Assembly: GCF_000716535.1 (NCBI RefSeq) | Contig: NZ_JNWV01000005.1 | Coordinates: forward strand, 124,001 to 188,000 | Length of the DNA stretch: 64,000 bases | From: Streptomyces flaveolus | Lineage (GTDB): Bacteria > Actinomycetota > Actinomycetes > Streptomycetales > Streptomycetaceae | Direction: 5' to 3' | Part shown: in pieces, positions 34,154 to 42,762 of the stretch | How positions within the stretch are numbered: the stretch's first letter is position 1 | Layout: every line of letters starts with the position of its first letter | The notes under the pieces: generated by a model | Database searches by the model: none | Seen by the model: only the letters and a program-made list of their open reading frames with translations | What the model was told of the DNA's origin: nothing | Position numbers and translations under genes: made by a program

Positions 34154-34645
34154 ATGAACGCCCTGGCCCTCACCCTGCGCACCCTGCACCACGGCGAACG
34201 GCATCTGGAGAAGGCCCTCATGGCCGCCGCGGAGCGGCACCGCACCGAGCACGAGATCCACCATGTCGCCACGGATCTGGCCCGCTGGTCGCACGAGCAC
34301 GGCGCCCGCCTCGCCGACACCGGCCACCACTACGGACTCGACCTGTCCGGTCCGCCCGACGACCCGACGCCGGGCCCGCTCGCCACGCTGCGCGCCAAGG
34401 CGGCGGAGGCCATGGGCCGCCGCTCCGAACCGGGCCTGCTGCTCCTGCACGACCTGCTCGACCTGCACCTGGCGGCCACCCGCAACTCCGTCCACTGGGA
34501 GATGCTCGCGCAGGCCGCGCAGGCGGGCCGCGATCCCCGGCTCCTCGCCCTGGCGAGCGACTGCCACCCGCAGACCCTGCGCCAGATCCGCTGGACCAAC
34601 ACCATGATCAAGCAGTTGTCGCCGCAGGTGCTGACCAGCGTCTGA
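34154..34645 (+). CDS. All-helical protein with ferritin-like His/Glu pattern, unknown function
   Basis: 163 aa from the ATG at 34154 (MNALALTLRTLHHGERHLEK). It is in frame with the nitrate reductase remnant upstream, but its own start has GGGGA before it. Helices carry HHGERHLE, RTEHEIHHVATDLARWSHEHG and HDLLDLHLAATRNSVHWEML, spaced like a four-helix bundle. The end is RQIRWTNTMIKQLSPQVLTSV. A diiron or ferritin-like fold is possible; no family recognised. The junction with the remnant may have created a fusion protein if translation begins upstream. Confidence 0.6.
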   Translation: MNALALTLRTLHHGERHLEKALMAAAERHRTEHEIHHVATDLARWSHEHGARLADTGHHYGLDLSGPPDDPTPGPLATLRAKAAEAMGRRSEPGLLLLHDLLDLHLAATRNSVHWEMLAQAAQAGRDPRLLALASDCHPQTLRQIRWTNTMIKQLSPQVLTSV

Positions 34646-34649
34646 GCGC

Positions 34650-35707
34650 CGGGCCCGGGCCGTGCCTGGAGTCCCTCGCCGAGGGCGGCGATCAGGGTCG
34701 GCCCGTGGCCGGCGGCCGTCAGCGGGGCCCGGATGTCGTCGTCGAGGTCGGGGACGTAGCCGAACAGGACATCGGCGGGCCCGGTCACCCGCACCTCGCC
34801 GAGCGCGGCCGGCAGCAGCAGGGTCCGCGCCCGGCCGAGCCGGCCGGTCCAGCCGCCGCAGGTGACGGTCACCGGGGCGCCGGCGTTGCTGAGGATCCGC
34901 GCCGTCGCGAACGTCCGGGTGAGGGGGCCGTTGCCGCCGGCCGTCCAGCGTTCCAGGGCGAAGCGGGGCCCCGCGCACAGCACCGTGCGCGCCACCGAGT
35001 CGTCGACCCGCACGCTCAGACCGGGATGGAACTCCGGCCGGGGCTCCGGTCGCCACTCGTCCAGCAGCCGCTCGATGTTCTCCTCCCGCTCCCGCTCGGC
35101 CAGCGGTGCGCCGTCCTCCATCCGCCAGGGCATGTCTCGTGGACCAGGGTGCCCGGCCCGAAACTGTGCAGGGTGCCGCCAGGTACGTAGACGGTCTGCC
35201 CGGCGCGCACCGGCAGGCGGCGCATCACCGTGTCGAAGTCCTGCGCGAGCAGCGCCCGGCGCAGCCGCTCCCGGTCGGCCCCGGGCCGCACCCCGACCAG
35301 GGCGGTCGCGCCGGTTACGGCGTCCAGCACGTGCCACGCCTCGGTCTTGCCGTTCGGCTCGCCCTCCAGACGGCGGGCGGTGGCGTCGTCGGCGTGCAGA
35401 TGCACGGGCAGCGCGCGCGTGGGGTCGATGTACTTGGTGAGCAGGGGGAAGCGCGGTTCGTGGGGGCGCTCGCCCAGCAGGCCGCCGGGATCCTCCGCCC
35501 TCAGCTCCCGCAGCGACCGCCCCGCCGGCGGACCCTCGGGCACCGTGGCACGCTCCCCGTCGACGTCGCTGACCTCCCAGGTCTCGGCGACGGGGCCGTA
35601 CGGCGGCCCCGTCCGGCCCAGCCGGTCGGGCAGGGCCCGCCGCCGAACACATGCTGTCTGACGGGCGTGCTCAGGCGCAGCGGGGACCAGCTCACCGGGC
35701 CCGCCAT
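34650..35707 (-). pseudogene. manA: Decayed class I mannose-6-phosphate isomerase
   Basis: Three frames add up to one phosphomannose isomerase. The start ATG 35707 gives MAGPVSWSPLRLSTPVRQHVFGG. A one-base loss in the GGCGGCGGGCCC run near 35640 shifts to ALPDRLGRTGPPYGPVAETWEVSD, then LLTKYIDPTRALPVHLHADD, GKTEAWHVLDA and VRAGQTVYVPGGTLHSFGPGTLVHE. Near 35135 a small deletion shifts to MPWRMEDGAPLAERERE onward. The natural stop near 34650 is also lost. The Zn-site motifs are present but in separate frames. It follows the SRPBCC gene by 1 nt, so they once shared an operon. Confidence 0.85.
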
Positions 35708-35708
35708 G

Positions 35709-36122
35709 TCAGCCGGCCGCGTTGTCGACCCGCATCCGCACCTGTTCCTCCAGCCGGCGCAGGCTGCCGTCCAGGGCGTCGCACACCGCCCGCTCACCCG
35801 GGTCGTGGCCCTCGTCGAAGAAGGACAGGTGCACGGTCACCTCGCTGGCTCCGCTGCCGATGCCGGCCACCTGGAGCCAGCCGGCGTAGCCGCCCTGCTC
35901 GCGGGTGCCCCACTCCAGGCGCATCTGGTCCGGCTCGGACCGCAGCACGGCCGGCGTGTCCTCGCCGGAGCGGTCCTCGTGGACGGTCACGGCGGGCGGG
36001 TCCTGGACGTCTACGTGCAGCTCACCGGGGAGCCAGGCGTCGAGCTGGGCGGTGTTGGCCGCCTGGTCGAAGACCTGCTCGGGCTGTGCGGGCATCGTGC
36101 GGGAACGTTCGTACTCGGCCAT
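35709..36122 (-). CDS. SRPBCC (START-like) protein
   Basis: 137 aa from the ATG at 36122. MAEYERSRTMPAQPEQVFDQAANTAQLDAWLP is the typical beginning of polyketide cyclase/AHSA1-like SRPBCC proteins, followed by beta strands (MRLEWGTREQGGYAGWLQVAG, SEVTVHLSFF) and the C-terminal helix (ALDGSLRRLEEQVRMRVD). Such folds bind small hydrophobic ligands. It precedes the decayed phosphomannose isomerase. Confidence 0.82.
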   Translation of the reverse strand: MAEYERSRTMPAQPEQVFDQAANTAQLDAWLPGELHVDVQDPPAVTVHEDRSGEDTPAVLRSEPDQMRLEWGTREQGGYAGWLQVAGIGSGASEVTVHLSFFDEGHDPGERAVCDALDGSLRRLEEQVRMRVDNAAG

Positions 36123-36214
36123 CGTGGTCTCGCCCCTCCGGTCGGAAGTCGTACCCCGACCGCGTGCCCCTTCCACGGCGACCGAAAAGCCCCGGTGGCA
36201 CCTCGCTCAACCGC

Positions 36215-37009
36215 TCATGCCATGGCCGCGCGCGCCGTCCGTTCCACTAGGGACACGCCGTCGCTCATGGACGTGCTGCCGTCCGACAGCACCGCGACGA
36301 GATACCGGTGACCCTTGACGGTGACCTGGCCGACGCTGTTGACGTCCCACAGGCCCGTGGTGGCGCGCTGCAGCCAGCCGTTCTTCAGGGTCTTGCGGGA
36401 GCCCTCGGCGCCGGCCGCCGGGACGCCCCAGGTCTGCTCGGGCACGACCTGGCTCATCAGGGTGCGGATGTAGGCGCGGGAGTCCGCGTCGAGTCCACCC
36501 GAGCCCGTGTGGACCGTTCCGCCGGTGTCGAACACGGCCCGCAGCAGGCGTATCTGGTCACGTGCGGTCGTCCGGGTCAGGCCCCACTTGGCGCCGGGGC
36601 CGCCCTTCGTCGAGGTCAGGCCCAGGCGCTTGTTGGCCGCCGCCAGCCCGGGGGCCCGGCCGATCTGCCGCCACAGGGCGTTGGCCGCCGCGTTGTCGCT
36701 GCGCCGGATCATCGGCTCGGCGCGCTCCCGTTCCGGTGCGGTGAGCTGCCGTCCCGCGTCCTGCGCCTGGAGCAGCAGCGCCGCCAGGATGTCGACCTTG
36801 ACGATGCTGGCGGTGTCGTACGCCCTGTCCTCGCCGTGGACCACGGGCGCGCGGTCGGTGCCGTCCAGGTCGAGCACGGCGGCCGTGGCCTGCGCCGACG
36901 CGGCAGCGGCCGGGGTGGCGTGCAGCAGCCCGGTGGCGAGGAGGGCGGTCGCCGAGGCCACGAGGGCGCAGGCCTTGGCGCGTGCGGTGCGGGAGAGGCG
37001 GGACGACAT
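36215..37009 (-). CDS. Secreted serine hydrolase, class A beta-lactamase fold
   Basis: 264 aa. A basic start and hydrophobic segment ending in ATPAAAASA form a signal peptide. The motifs are SIVK (SxxK, in DTASIVKVDIL), SDN (RRSDNAAANALW) and KNGW in place of KTG. The order and spacing fit the beta-lactamase/DD-peptidase fold; there is no clear Glu166-type omega loop, so true beta-lactamase activity is doubtful. Likely exported and acting on the wall or a beta-lactam. Confidence 0.85.
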   Translation of the reverse strand: MSSRLSRTARAKACALVASATALLATGLLHATPAAAASAQATAAVLDLDGTDRAPVVHGEDRAYDTASIVKVDILAALLLQAQDAGRQLTAPERERAEPMIRRSDNAAANALWRQIGRAPGLAAANKRLGLTSTKGGPGAKWGLTRTTARDQIRLLRAVFDTGGTVHTGSGGLDADSRAYIRTLMSQVVPEQTWGVPAAGAEGSRKTLKNGWLQRATTGLWDVNSVGQVTVKGHRYLVAVLSDGSTSMSDGVSLVERTARAAMA

Positions 37010-37203
37010 GGGTCACGAACGTAGACAACGGCGGCGCCCGGCGACGTGGCGCCCGTCACCTTGGGCCCCGTTCGGCCCCGATTGTGAGAAGAGCCACCGA
37101 TGGGGCGCATTGTTCCGCCGGGTCGCTGGGGCGGCGGCGTGTACGCGCGGCCGGGCGGTGCTCCTCGCTTATCGTCGGCCAGACACCGACATCCGGAGTG
37201 AAA

Positions 37204-38298
37204 ATGGACAAAGCGGATGAACTGGTTGGTGTGACGGAGGGTGTGGCGGCCGTACCCCACCCCGAGCCGCCCGCGCGCCGCGTCCGGCCGTGGCCACCGG
37301 GCGCCGGCCCGAGGCCCTGGCCGACGGGCGCCGCGCCCCGGGCGTGGCCCCTGGGTGCCGCCCTGGCGGTCACCACCGGCGCCCTGGCCGCGCTGCTCCT
37401 GGCCGGCACGCCGTGGCTGAACCATCCGGCCGTCCAGGCCTGGCGCACCGTCTGCCTGGCCATCACCGTTCAGGCGCTCCCCTTCCTGCTCCTCGGCACC
37501 GCCCTGTCCGGCGCCATCAACGCCTTCGTGCCGGCCGACCTGTTCACCCGGGTGCTGCCCAAGCGGCCGGCTCTCGCCGTCCCGGTCGCCGGTGCCGCCG
37601 GCGCGATCCTGCCGGGCTGCGAGTGCGCCTCCGTGCCCGTCGCGAGCAGCCTGATCCGCCGGGGCGTGACACCGGCCGCCGCCTTCGCCTTCCTGCTCTC
37701 CGCGCCCGCGATCAACCCCGTCGTCCTCACGGCCACCGCCGTCGCCTTCCCGGGCGACCCCGCGATGGTCGCCGCGCGGCTGCTCGCCTCCCTCGCCACG
37801 GCGGCCGTCATGGGCTGGCTGTGGCTCTGGCTCGGCAAGGAGAAGTGGCTGCGCCCGCTCCTGCGCCACCGGCACGCCGGCCACCAGCACGGGCACAGCC
37901 GGTGGACCGAGTTCCGGCTCGGTTTCCAGCACGACTTCCTGCACGCCGGCGGCTTCCTCGTGCTCGGCGCCATGGCCGCCGCCACCTTCAACGTCACCGT
38001 GCCGGGCTCCGTCCTCGACGCCTTCTCCGGCTCACCCTGGCTCTCGGTGCTCTTCCTGGCCCTCCTCGCCGTACTGCTGGCCGTCTGCTCGGAGGCCGAC
38101 GCGTTCGTCGCGGCCTCGCTCACCGGTTTCTCGCCGACCGCCCGGCTCGCGTTCCTGGTCGTCGGGCCGATGGTCGACCTGAAGTTGATCGCGCTTCAGG
38201 CGGGCACCTTCGGCCGTGCCTTCGCCTGGCGGTTCTCCACGGCGACCACCGTCGTGGCCGTCACCGCGAGCGTCCTGATCGGAGGCGCGCTGCTGTGA
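37204..38298 (+). CDS. YraQ/ArsP-type permease (PF03773)
   Basis: 364 aa from the ATG at 37204. The motif PGCECASVPVASSLIRRGVTPAAAFAFLLSAPAINPVVL is the hallmark of the family, repeated in weaker form in the second half (CSEADAFVAASLTGFSP). About eight TM segments, with a His-rich cytoplasmic loop (RHRHAGHQHGHSRW) between the halves that could bind metal. It pairs with the TIGR03943 gene (4-nt overlap), as Bacillus YcgR pairs with YcgQ, a Zur-controlled pair. Metal transport, perhaps zinc, is likely. Confidence 0.9.
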   Translation: MDKADELVGVTEGVAAVPHPEPPARRVRPWPPGAGPRPWPTGAAPRAWPLGAALAVTTGALAALLLAGTPWLNHPAVQAWRTVCLAITVQALPFLLLGTALSGAINAFVPADLFTRVLPKRPALAVPVAGAAGAILPGCECASVPVASSLIRRGVTPAAAFAFLLSAPAINPVVLTATAVAFPGDPAMVAARLLASLATAAVMGWLWLWLGKEKWLRPLLRHRHAGHQHGHSRWTEFRLGFQHDFLHAGGFLVLGAMAAATFNVTVPGSVLDAFSGSPWLSVLFLALLAVLLAVCSEADAFVAASLTGFSPTARLAFLVVGPMVDLKLIALQAGTFGRAFAWRFSTATTVVAVTASVLIGGALL

Positions 38299-39023
38299 AA
38301 CGCCCTCTCCAGGTCCTGCTCCTGGTGCTGACCGGCACCGGCCTGCTGCACACCGCCCTCCTCACCGACACCTACCTGCGCTACGTCAAGGCCGGACTGC
38401 GCCCCGCGCTGATCGTGTCCGGCGTGGTCCTGCTGCTGCTCGGCCTGGCGGGCGCGGTCACCCGGGACCGGCGGCCCACGGCCGGCGACACCGGGCACGG
38501 CCACGACCACACCGGCATCCCGCGCGTCGCCTGGCTGCTGTTCCTCCCCGCGCTCAGCCTGCTCGTCCACCCCCCGCCCGCGCTCGGCGCGTACACCGCG
38601 GCCCGCGCCGACACCAAGCCCGTCGCCGTGCAGAAGGGGTTCGCGCCGCTGCCCGCGACCTCGCCGCTGCCGCTGACCCTCACCGACTTCACCAAACGGG
38701 TCCAGCAGGACCGCGGCCGGGCCATCGAGCACCGCACCGTCCGGCTGACCGGCTTCGTCACCCCGGCCGGCGAGGGCGACGGCTGGTACCTGACCCGCAT
38801 CATCTTCTCCTGCTGCGCGGCGGACTCCCAGACGGTCAAGGTGCGCGTGTACGGCGGTGAGGCACCGCCCGCCGACACCTGGCTGGAGGTGACCGGCACC
38901 TGGCACCCGCGCGGCACGCTGGGCACCAGGACCGCGGAGGCGGCACTCGACGTCAGGGACGTCCGACCCGTCGCCCAGCCGGTGAACGCCTACACCGACG
39001 ACCTGCCGCTCACGCCTTCCTAG
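38295..39023 (+). CDS. TIGR03943 family protein, partner of the permease
   Basis: 242 aa from the GTG at 38295. Two TM segments (LLHTALLTDTYLRYV preceded by LLLVLTGTG; LIVSGVVLLLLGLAGAV), a His-rich loop (GHGHDHTG), a third TM, then an extracytoplasmic domain: LTGFVTPAGEGDGWYLTRIIFSCCAADSQTVKVRVYG with the conserved double Cys, and WLEVTGTWHPRG. This matches YcgQ/TIGR03943 proteins that always accompany PF03773 permeases. Probably a metal-binding subunit. Confidence 0.9.
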   Translation: MKRPLQVLLLVLTGTGLLHTALLTDTYLRYVKAGLRPALIVSGVVLLLLGLAGAVTRDRRPTAGDTGHGHDHTGIPRVAWLLFLPALSLLVHPPPALGAYTAARADTKPVAVQKGFAPLPATSPLPLTLTDFTKRVQQDRGRAIEHRTVRLTGFVTPAGEGDGWYLTRIIFSCCAADSQTVKVRVYGGEAPPADTWLEVTGTWHPRGTLGTRTAEAALDVRDVRPVAQPVNAYTDDLPLTPS

Positions 39024-39385
39024 GGACGCGACGACCTGGCCGCTCCCCGGGAAGCGCTCGGGGCCGTCGCTCCCCGGGCCCGCTCATGGCCGGTTCGCAC
39101 GGCTGCCCGGGCCGGTTCCCAAGGCCGTCAGGACGGGTTCCCGGGGTGGCTCGTCGCAGGCTCCCAGGGCCCCGCGGGACCGGCTCCCGAGGCCGCTTCC
39201 GGCCGGTCGGGAGGCGCGGTCGGCCGGAAGGCGCCCGATGCCGAAGAGAGGCCCGGCCCGTAGCGGACGACCGGCCGGGACAGGTGCAGGATGGTGTCAT
39301 GACCCTCGCTCGGGCGACCGGGTCCGGGAGACCGCGGGGGCCACTGCGGGTTCCGGTCGCCGCTGGGCGAGAGGAGGCGGTGACG
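39024..39385. other. Intergenic stretch with weak, degenerate GC repeats
   Basis: No gene is convincing here. Between about 39040 and 39230 imperfect GGCCGGTTCCC, GGCTCCCGAGGCC and GGGTTCCCGGGG elements recur every 22-28 nt, much more decayed than the two clear arrays elsewhere in the window. The last part carries GAGGAGG at 39371, the ribosome binding site of the next gene. Confidence 0.5.
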
Positions 39386-39988
39386 ATGACACGGACACCT
39401 CCCACGACGGTCACCCGGGTGCGGCTGTGGCGGTGGCGGCGCAACCCGCTGCGGCGGCACAGCGATGTCGTCGAGGCCTGGATCGTCCTGGCCGGCTGGG
39501 TGCTGGCCCTGGTCGTCGGGGTCTTCGCGGGCCTGTGGGCGGCCCACGCCTCCGACACGGCGTTCGCGGCACGGCTGGCCCACCTGCACCCCGTGTCCGC
39601 CGTCCTCACCGACGACGCGGCGCGGACCCCCGCCGCGGGCAGCGGTTACGACGACGGGCGGGTCTGGGCCCCCGTGCGCTGGACGGGCCCGGACGGTTCG
39701 GCGCACACCGACCGGGCGAAGGTCCTGCCGGGCGCCCCCGCCGGAACCCGGGTGGAGGTGTGGACGAACCAGGCGGACCGCGTCGTGTCGGCCCCCGTCA
39801 CCGGGGCGGCTGCCGACCTGCAGTCGGCGCTCACCGGCGTCCTCGTGGCCCCGGCGGTCGGCGCGCTGGTCTGGGGCGCGGGATGGCTGGTCCGCGGCCG
39901 GCTCATCCGGCGGCGCCTGGCCGAGTGGGACGAGGAGTGGCGGCAGATCGGACCCCGGTGGGGAAACCTCAGCGGAGGGCGGGGCTGA
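39386..39988 (+). CDS. Rv1733c-like two-TM membrane protein
   Basis: 200 aa from the ATG at 39386, eight nt after GAGGAGG, which decides the start. RLWRWRRNPLRRHSDVVEAWIVLAGWVLALVVGVFAGLWAA contains TM1. A middle extracytoplasmic part (WAPVRWTGPDGSAHTDRAKVLPGAPAGTRVEVWTN) is followed by TM2 (LTGVLVAPAVGALVWGAGWLV) and the end RRRLAEWDEEWRQIGPRW. This is the layout of the many Rv1733c-like proteins of actinobacteria, of unknown function. Confidence 0.85.
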   Translation: MTRTPPTTVTRVRLWRWRRNPLRRHSDVVEAWIVLAGWVLALVVGVFAGLWAAHASDTAFAARLAHLHPVSAVLTDDAARTPAAGSGYDDGRVWAPVRWTGPDGSAHTDRAKVLPGAPAGTRVEVWTNQADRVVSAPVTGAAADLQSALTGVLVAPAVGALVWGAGWLVRGRLIRRRLAEWDEEWRQIGPRWGNLSGGRG

Positions 39989-40161
39989 CCAGGGCCGCGA
40001 CCGGCACGCGCCCCCTGCACCTACCACGGAGGTTGTACACCGGCCCGGCCCTACCGCGGCCGGTGGAGCCGGGCGTCAACTCCCGGGTTGGCGACGTGCG
40101 GACCCCCGGCACGTAGCTTGTGTGCCGTGCCGAGAGGCACTCGTCAACCAGGGGGAAACAC

Positions 40162-40611
40162 ATGCGGACGAACATCTTCACCAGGACCCTCATCGCCACC
40201 GCGACCACGGTGGCGCTGGCCGCGGGCAGCCTCGCCGCCGCGGGCACCAGCTTCGCGGCGTCCGCGACGGCCCACCCGGCGGCGGCCACCGAGGCCGTCA
40301 CCCCGCAGGCGGTGAACAACCTCGGCCTGACCTCCGCCCAGGCGAAGAAGGTCCAGCGCTGGCTGAAGACGTACTGGAACTACCGGAACTCCATTGACGG
40401 CAAGCTCGGCACCAACAGCTGGAAGGCCTTCCAGCGCTGCCTGAAGAAGTACTGGGGCTACACCGGCCCGATCGACGGCATCGTCGGCAAGGGCACGATC
40501 AAGGCACTCCAGCGGCTCCTGAAGGACAGCTACGGCTACCGCGGCCCCATCGACGGCATCGCGGGCTCCGGTACCAAGGCCGCGTTCAAGCGGTTCGCCG
40601 ACGCGCACTGA
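40162..40611 (+). CDS. Secreted protein with peptidoglycan-binding-like repeats
   Basis: 149 aa from the ATG at 40162, after AGGGGGAA. The signal peptide runs to ...TSFAASATA. Three related repeats of about 36 residues follow: VQRWLKTYWNYRNSIDGKLGTNSWKAFQ, CLKKYWGYTGPIDGIVGKGTIKALQ and LLKDSYGYRGPIDGIAGSGTKAAFK. The GPIDGIxGxGTxxAxx pattern is that of PG_binding_1 modules. There is no catalytic domain, so it may be a wall-binding or inhibitory protein. Confidence 0.85.
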   Translation: MRTNIFTRTLIATATTVALAAGSLAAAGTSFAASATAHPAAATEAVTPQAVNNLGLTSAQAKKVQRWLKTYWNYRNSIDGKLGTNSWKAFQRCLKKYWGYTGPIDGIVGKGTIKALQRLLKDSYGYRGPIDGIAGSGTKAAFKRFADAH

Positions 40612-40638
40612 GCCCCCGCACGGCGGCCTGAGCGCACC

Positions 40639-40667
40639 GCCCTCCGTCCCGCTGCCGGACGGAGGGC
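40639..40667 (+). terminator. Rho-independent-like hairpin
   Basis: GCCCTCCGTCC-N7-GGACGGAGGGC, a perfect 11-bp stem, 27 nt after the secreted-protein stop. No T-run, as usual in high-GC actinobacteria. Confidence 0.8.
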
Positions 40668-40710
40668 ACCGGGCGAGGGCGTCGGGGAGGACGAGCCCTA
40701 CGAGCGAACG

Positions 40711-40728
40711 AGGGCGTGATCACGCCCT
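40711..40728. promoter_or_regulatory. 18-bp perfect palindrome upstream of BrkB-like gene
   Basis: AGGGCGTGATCACGCCCT is self-complementary without a spacer and ends 19 nt before the start codon of the BrkB-like gene. Its symmetrical TGATCA centre and its position suggest an operator. A hairpin role is less likely because there is no loop. Confidence 0.6.
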
Positions 40729-40747
40729 GCGGGGTTACCCGGCCGGT

Positions 40748-41812
40748 ATGGCGAAGCTGCACGTACCACGGCGGCACCACCGGCAGGCCGCAGACGAGAC
40801 CCCCGAGCCGCGGATCCCCGCGCCGGACGAGGCCGGACCCGCCCAGGACGTCGAGCGACGGGCGCCCGACAGCCCCGTGAAGCTGCCCCGGCGCGCCTGG
40901 CCGGCGGTGTTCAAGGGCTCACTGCGCGAGTTCCGCGACGACGAGCTGACCGACCGCGCCGCGGCGCTCACCTACTACACCGTCCTGTCCCTGTTCCCGG
41001 CCCTGCTGGTGCTGGTCTCCCTGCTGGCCGTCGCCGGCCGCTCGGTCACGGACAAGGTCCTGGCCAACCTGCGGAACCTCGCCCCGGGACCCGCCCGCGA
41101 CATCATCACCCGGGCGGTCGAACAGCTCCAGAACAGCGCCGGAACCGGCTCCCTCGTCGCCGTCCTCGGCCTCGTGCTGGCCGTGTGGTCGGCGTCCGGC
41201 TACGTGGCCGCGTTCATCCGCGCCGCCAACGCCGTCTACGACATGCCCGAGGGCCGCCCGGTCTGGAAACTCCTCCCGGTGCGCGTCGGCGTCACCGTCG
41301 TCCTCATGGTCCTCGCCGTGGCCAGCGCGCTCATCGTGGTCTTCACCGGCGGCCTGGCCCGCCGCGCCGGGGACGCGCTCGGGCTCGGCGACACGGCGCT
41401 GACCGTGTGGGCCATCGCCAAATGGCCCGTGCTGGTCCTGCTCGTCACCGTGATGATCGCCATCCTGTACTGGGCGACCCCGAACGCCAAGGTCAAGGGA
41501 TTCCGGTGGATCACCCCCGGCAGCGTCCTCGCCCTGCTGATCTGGATGGCCGCCTCCGCCGGCTTCGCGTTCTACGTCGCCAACTTCGCCTCCTACAACA
41601 AGACCTACGGCACCATGGCCGGCGTCATCGTCTTCCTGGTCTGGCTGTGGATCACCAACCTGGCCATCCTGCTGGGGCTGGAGTTCGACGCGGAGACCGT
41701 ACGGCAGCGGGCCATCGCGGGCGGCCATCCACCCCGGGCCGAGCCTTACACCCAGCCCCGCGACACCAGGAAGTGGAACGAGGAGGACGTACGCCGCCTG
41801 GACGAGACCTGA
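40748..41812 (+). CDS. YihY/BrkB family membrane protein
   Basis: 354 aa. Charged N-terminus, then FREFRDDELTDRAAALTYYTVLSLFPALLVLVSLLAV, the conserved YihY start, followed by WSASGYVAAFIRAANAVYDMPEGRPVWKLLPVR and four further TM segments with YWATPNAKVKGFRWITPGSVLALLIWM and YNKTYGTMAGVIVFLVWLWITNLAILLGLEFDAE. Six TMs in total. The family was once called ribonuclease BN; its role (perhaps efflux) is uncertain. Confidence 0.93.
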   Translation: MAKLHVPRRHHRQAADETPEPRIPAPDEAGPAQDVERRAPDSPVKLPRRAWPAVFKGSLREFRDDELTDRAAALTYYTVLSLFPALLVLVSLLAVAGRSVTDKVLANLRNLAPGPARDIITRAVEQLQNSAGTGSLVAVLGLVLAVWSASGYVAAFIRAANAVYDMPEGRPVWKLLPVRVGVTVVLMVLAVASALIVVFTGGLARRAGDALGLGDTALTVWAIAKWPVLVLLVTVMIAILYWATPNAKVKGFRWITPGSVLALLIWMAASAGFAFYVANFASYNKTYGTMAGVIVFLVWLWITNLAILLGLEFDAETVRQRAIAGGHPPRAEPYTQPRDTRKWNEEDVRRLDET

Positions 41813-41834
41813 CGCGCCCGCCCTCCCCGCTCGG

Positions 41835-42584
41835 TCACGCGGCGTAGCCGCCGTCCACCGAGAACTCCGCGCCCGTCACGTACGCCGCCTCCGGCCCCGC
41901 CAGGAACGCCACCACGGACGCCACCTCCGCCGCCGTACCGAACCGGCCCAGGGCGGTCATGGCCGCCTGACCGGACGCGTACGGGCCGTCCGCGGGGTTC
42001 ATGTCCGTGTCCGTCGGCCCCGGATGCACGACGTTCGCCGTGATGCCGCGCTCGGCCAGCTCCCGCGCCAGAGCCTTCGTCAGCCCCACCACGGCCGACT
42101 TGCTCATCGCGTACAGCGTGGCTCCCGGCCCCGAGACCCGCGCCGTGACACAACTGCCCACCGTGATGATCCGCCCGCCGTGACCCATGACCGCGGCGGC
42201 GGACCGGGCGGCCAGGAAGACCCCGCGCACGTTCACCGCGAGGAGCCGGTCGACGTCGGCGAGGGACAGGCTCTCCAGCGGCCCCATCATCCCGACGGCC
42301 GCGTTGCCCACCAGCACGTCCAGCCCGCCCAGTTCCTCCGCCGCGCGCCGCACCGCGTCCGCCGCCTCCGCCGCGTCCGCCGCGTCCGCGCGCAGCGCCA
42401 CCGCCCGCCGCCCCAGCGCCTCGATGTCCCGCACGACCTCCTCGGCCGCGTCCTTGCCCCGCACATAGGTCACGGCCACGTCCGCGCCCTCCCGCGCCAG
42501 TCGCCGTGCCGTCGCCGCGCCGATGCCCCGGCTGCCGCCGGTGACCAGTGCCGTCCTGCCCCGCAGATTCGATTCCGAAGTCAT
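41835..42584 (-). CDS. Short-chain dehydrogenase/reductase
   Basis: 249 aa from the ATG at 42584. The cofactor motif is TALVTGGSRGIGAATARRLA (TGxxxGxG), then VGNAAVGMMG for NNAG, catalytic Ser in ITVGSC, and YAMSK (YxxxK). ITANVVHPGPTDTDM and GAEFSVDGGYA complete the classical 3-oxoacyl-ACP-reductase-like SDR pattern. NAD(P)H oxidoreductase, substrate unknown. It is convergent with the BrkB-like gene, whose stop lies 22 nt away. Confidence 0.95.
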   Translation of the reverse strand: MTSESNLRGRTALVTGGSRGIGAATARRLAREGADVAVTYVRGKDAAEEVVRDIEALGRRAVALRADAADAAEAADAVRRAAEELGGLDVLVGNAAVGMMGPLESLSLADVDRLLAVNVRGVFLAARSAAAVMGHGGRIITVGSCVTARVSGPGATLYAMSKSAVVGLTKALARELAERGITANVVHPGPTDTDMNPADGPYASGQAAMTALGRFGTAAEVASVVAFLAGPEAAYVTGAEFSVDGGYAA

Positions 42585-42762
42585 GTGTCCATCCCAGCCG
42601 ACGGCCAGGGCAGACACCGGCGGCGAACGGACATCGACCTCGACGCGGCGGCGTGCGCCCAGCCCTGCCGGGAAAGTTCGGCCGGAGGCACGTCTCCCAC
42701 GCCGATCCCGGTCCTCCCGCAGGCCGATGGCGCGCCCGGGTGTCTTTGGGCAGGCTGACGGC

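Noticed and set aside
36215..37009. Functional class A beta-lactamase
   Set aside because: SxxK and SDN are present, but KTG is changed to KNG and a Glu166-type omega loop was not found; called a serine hydrolase of this fold only.
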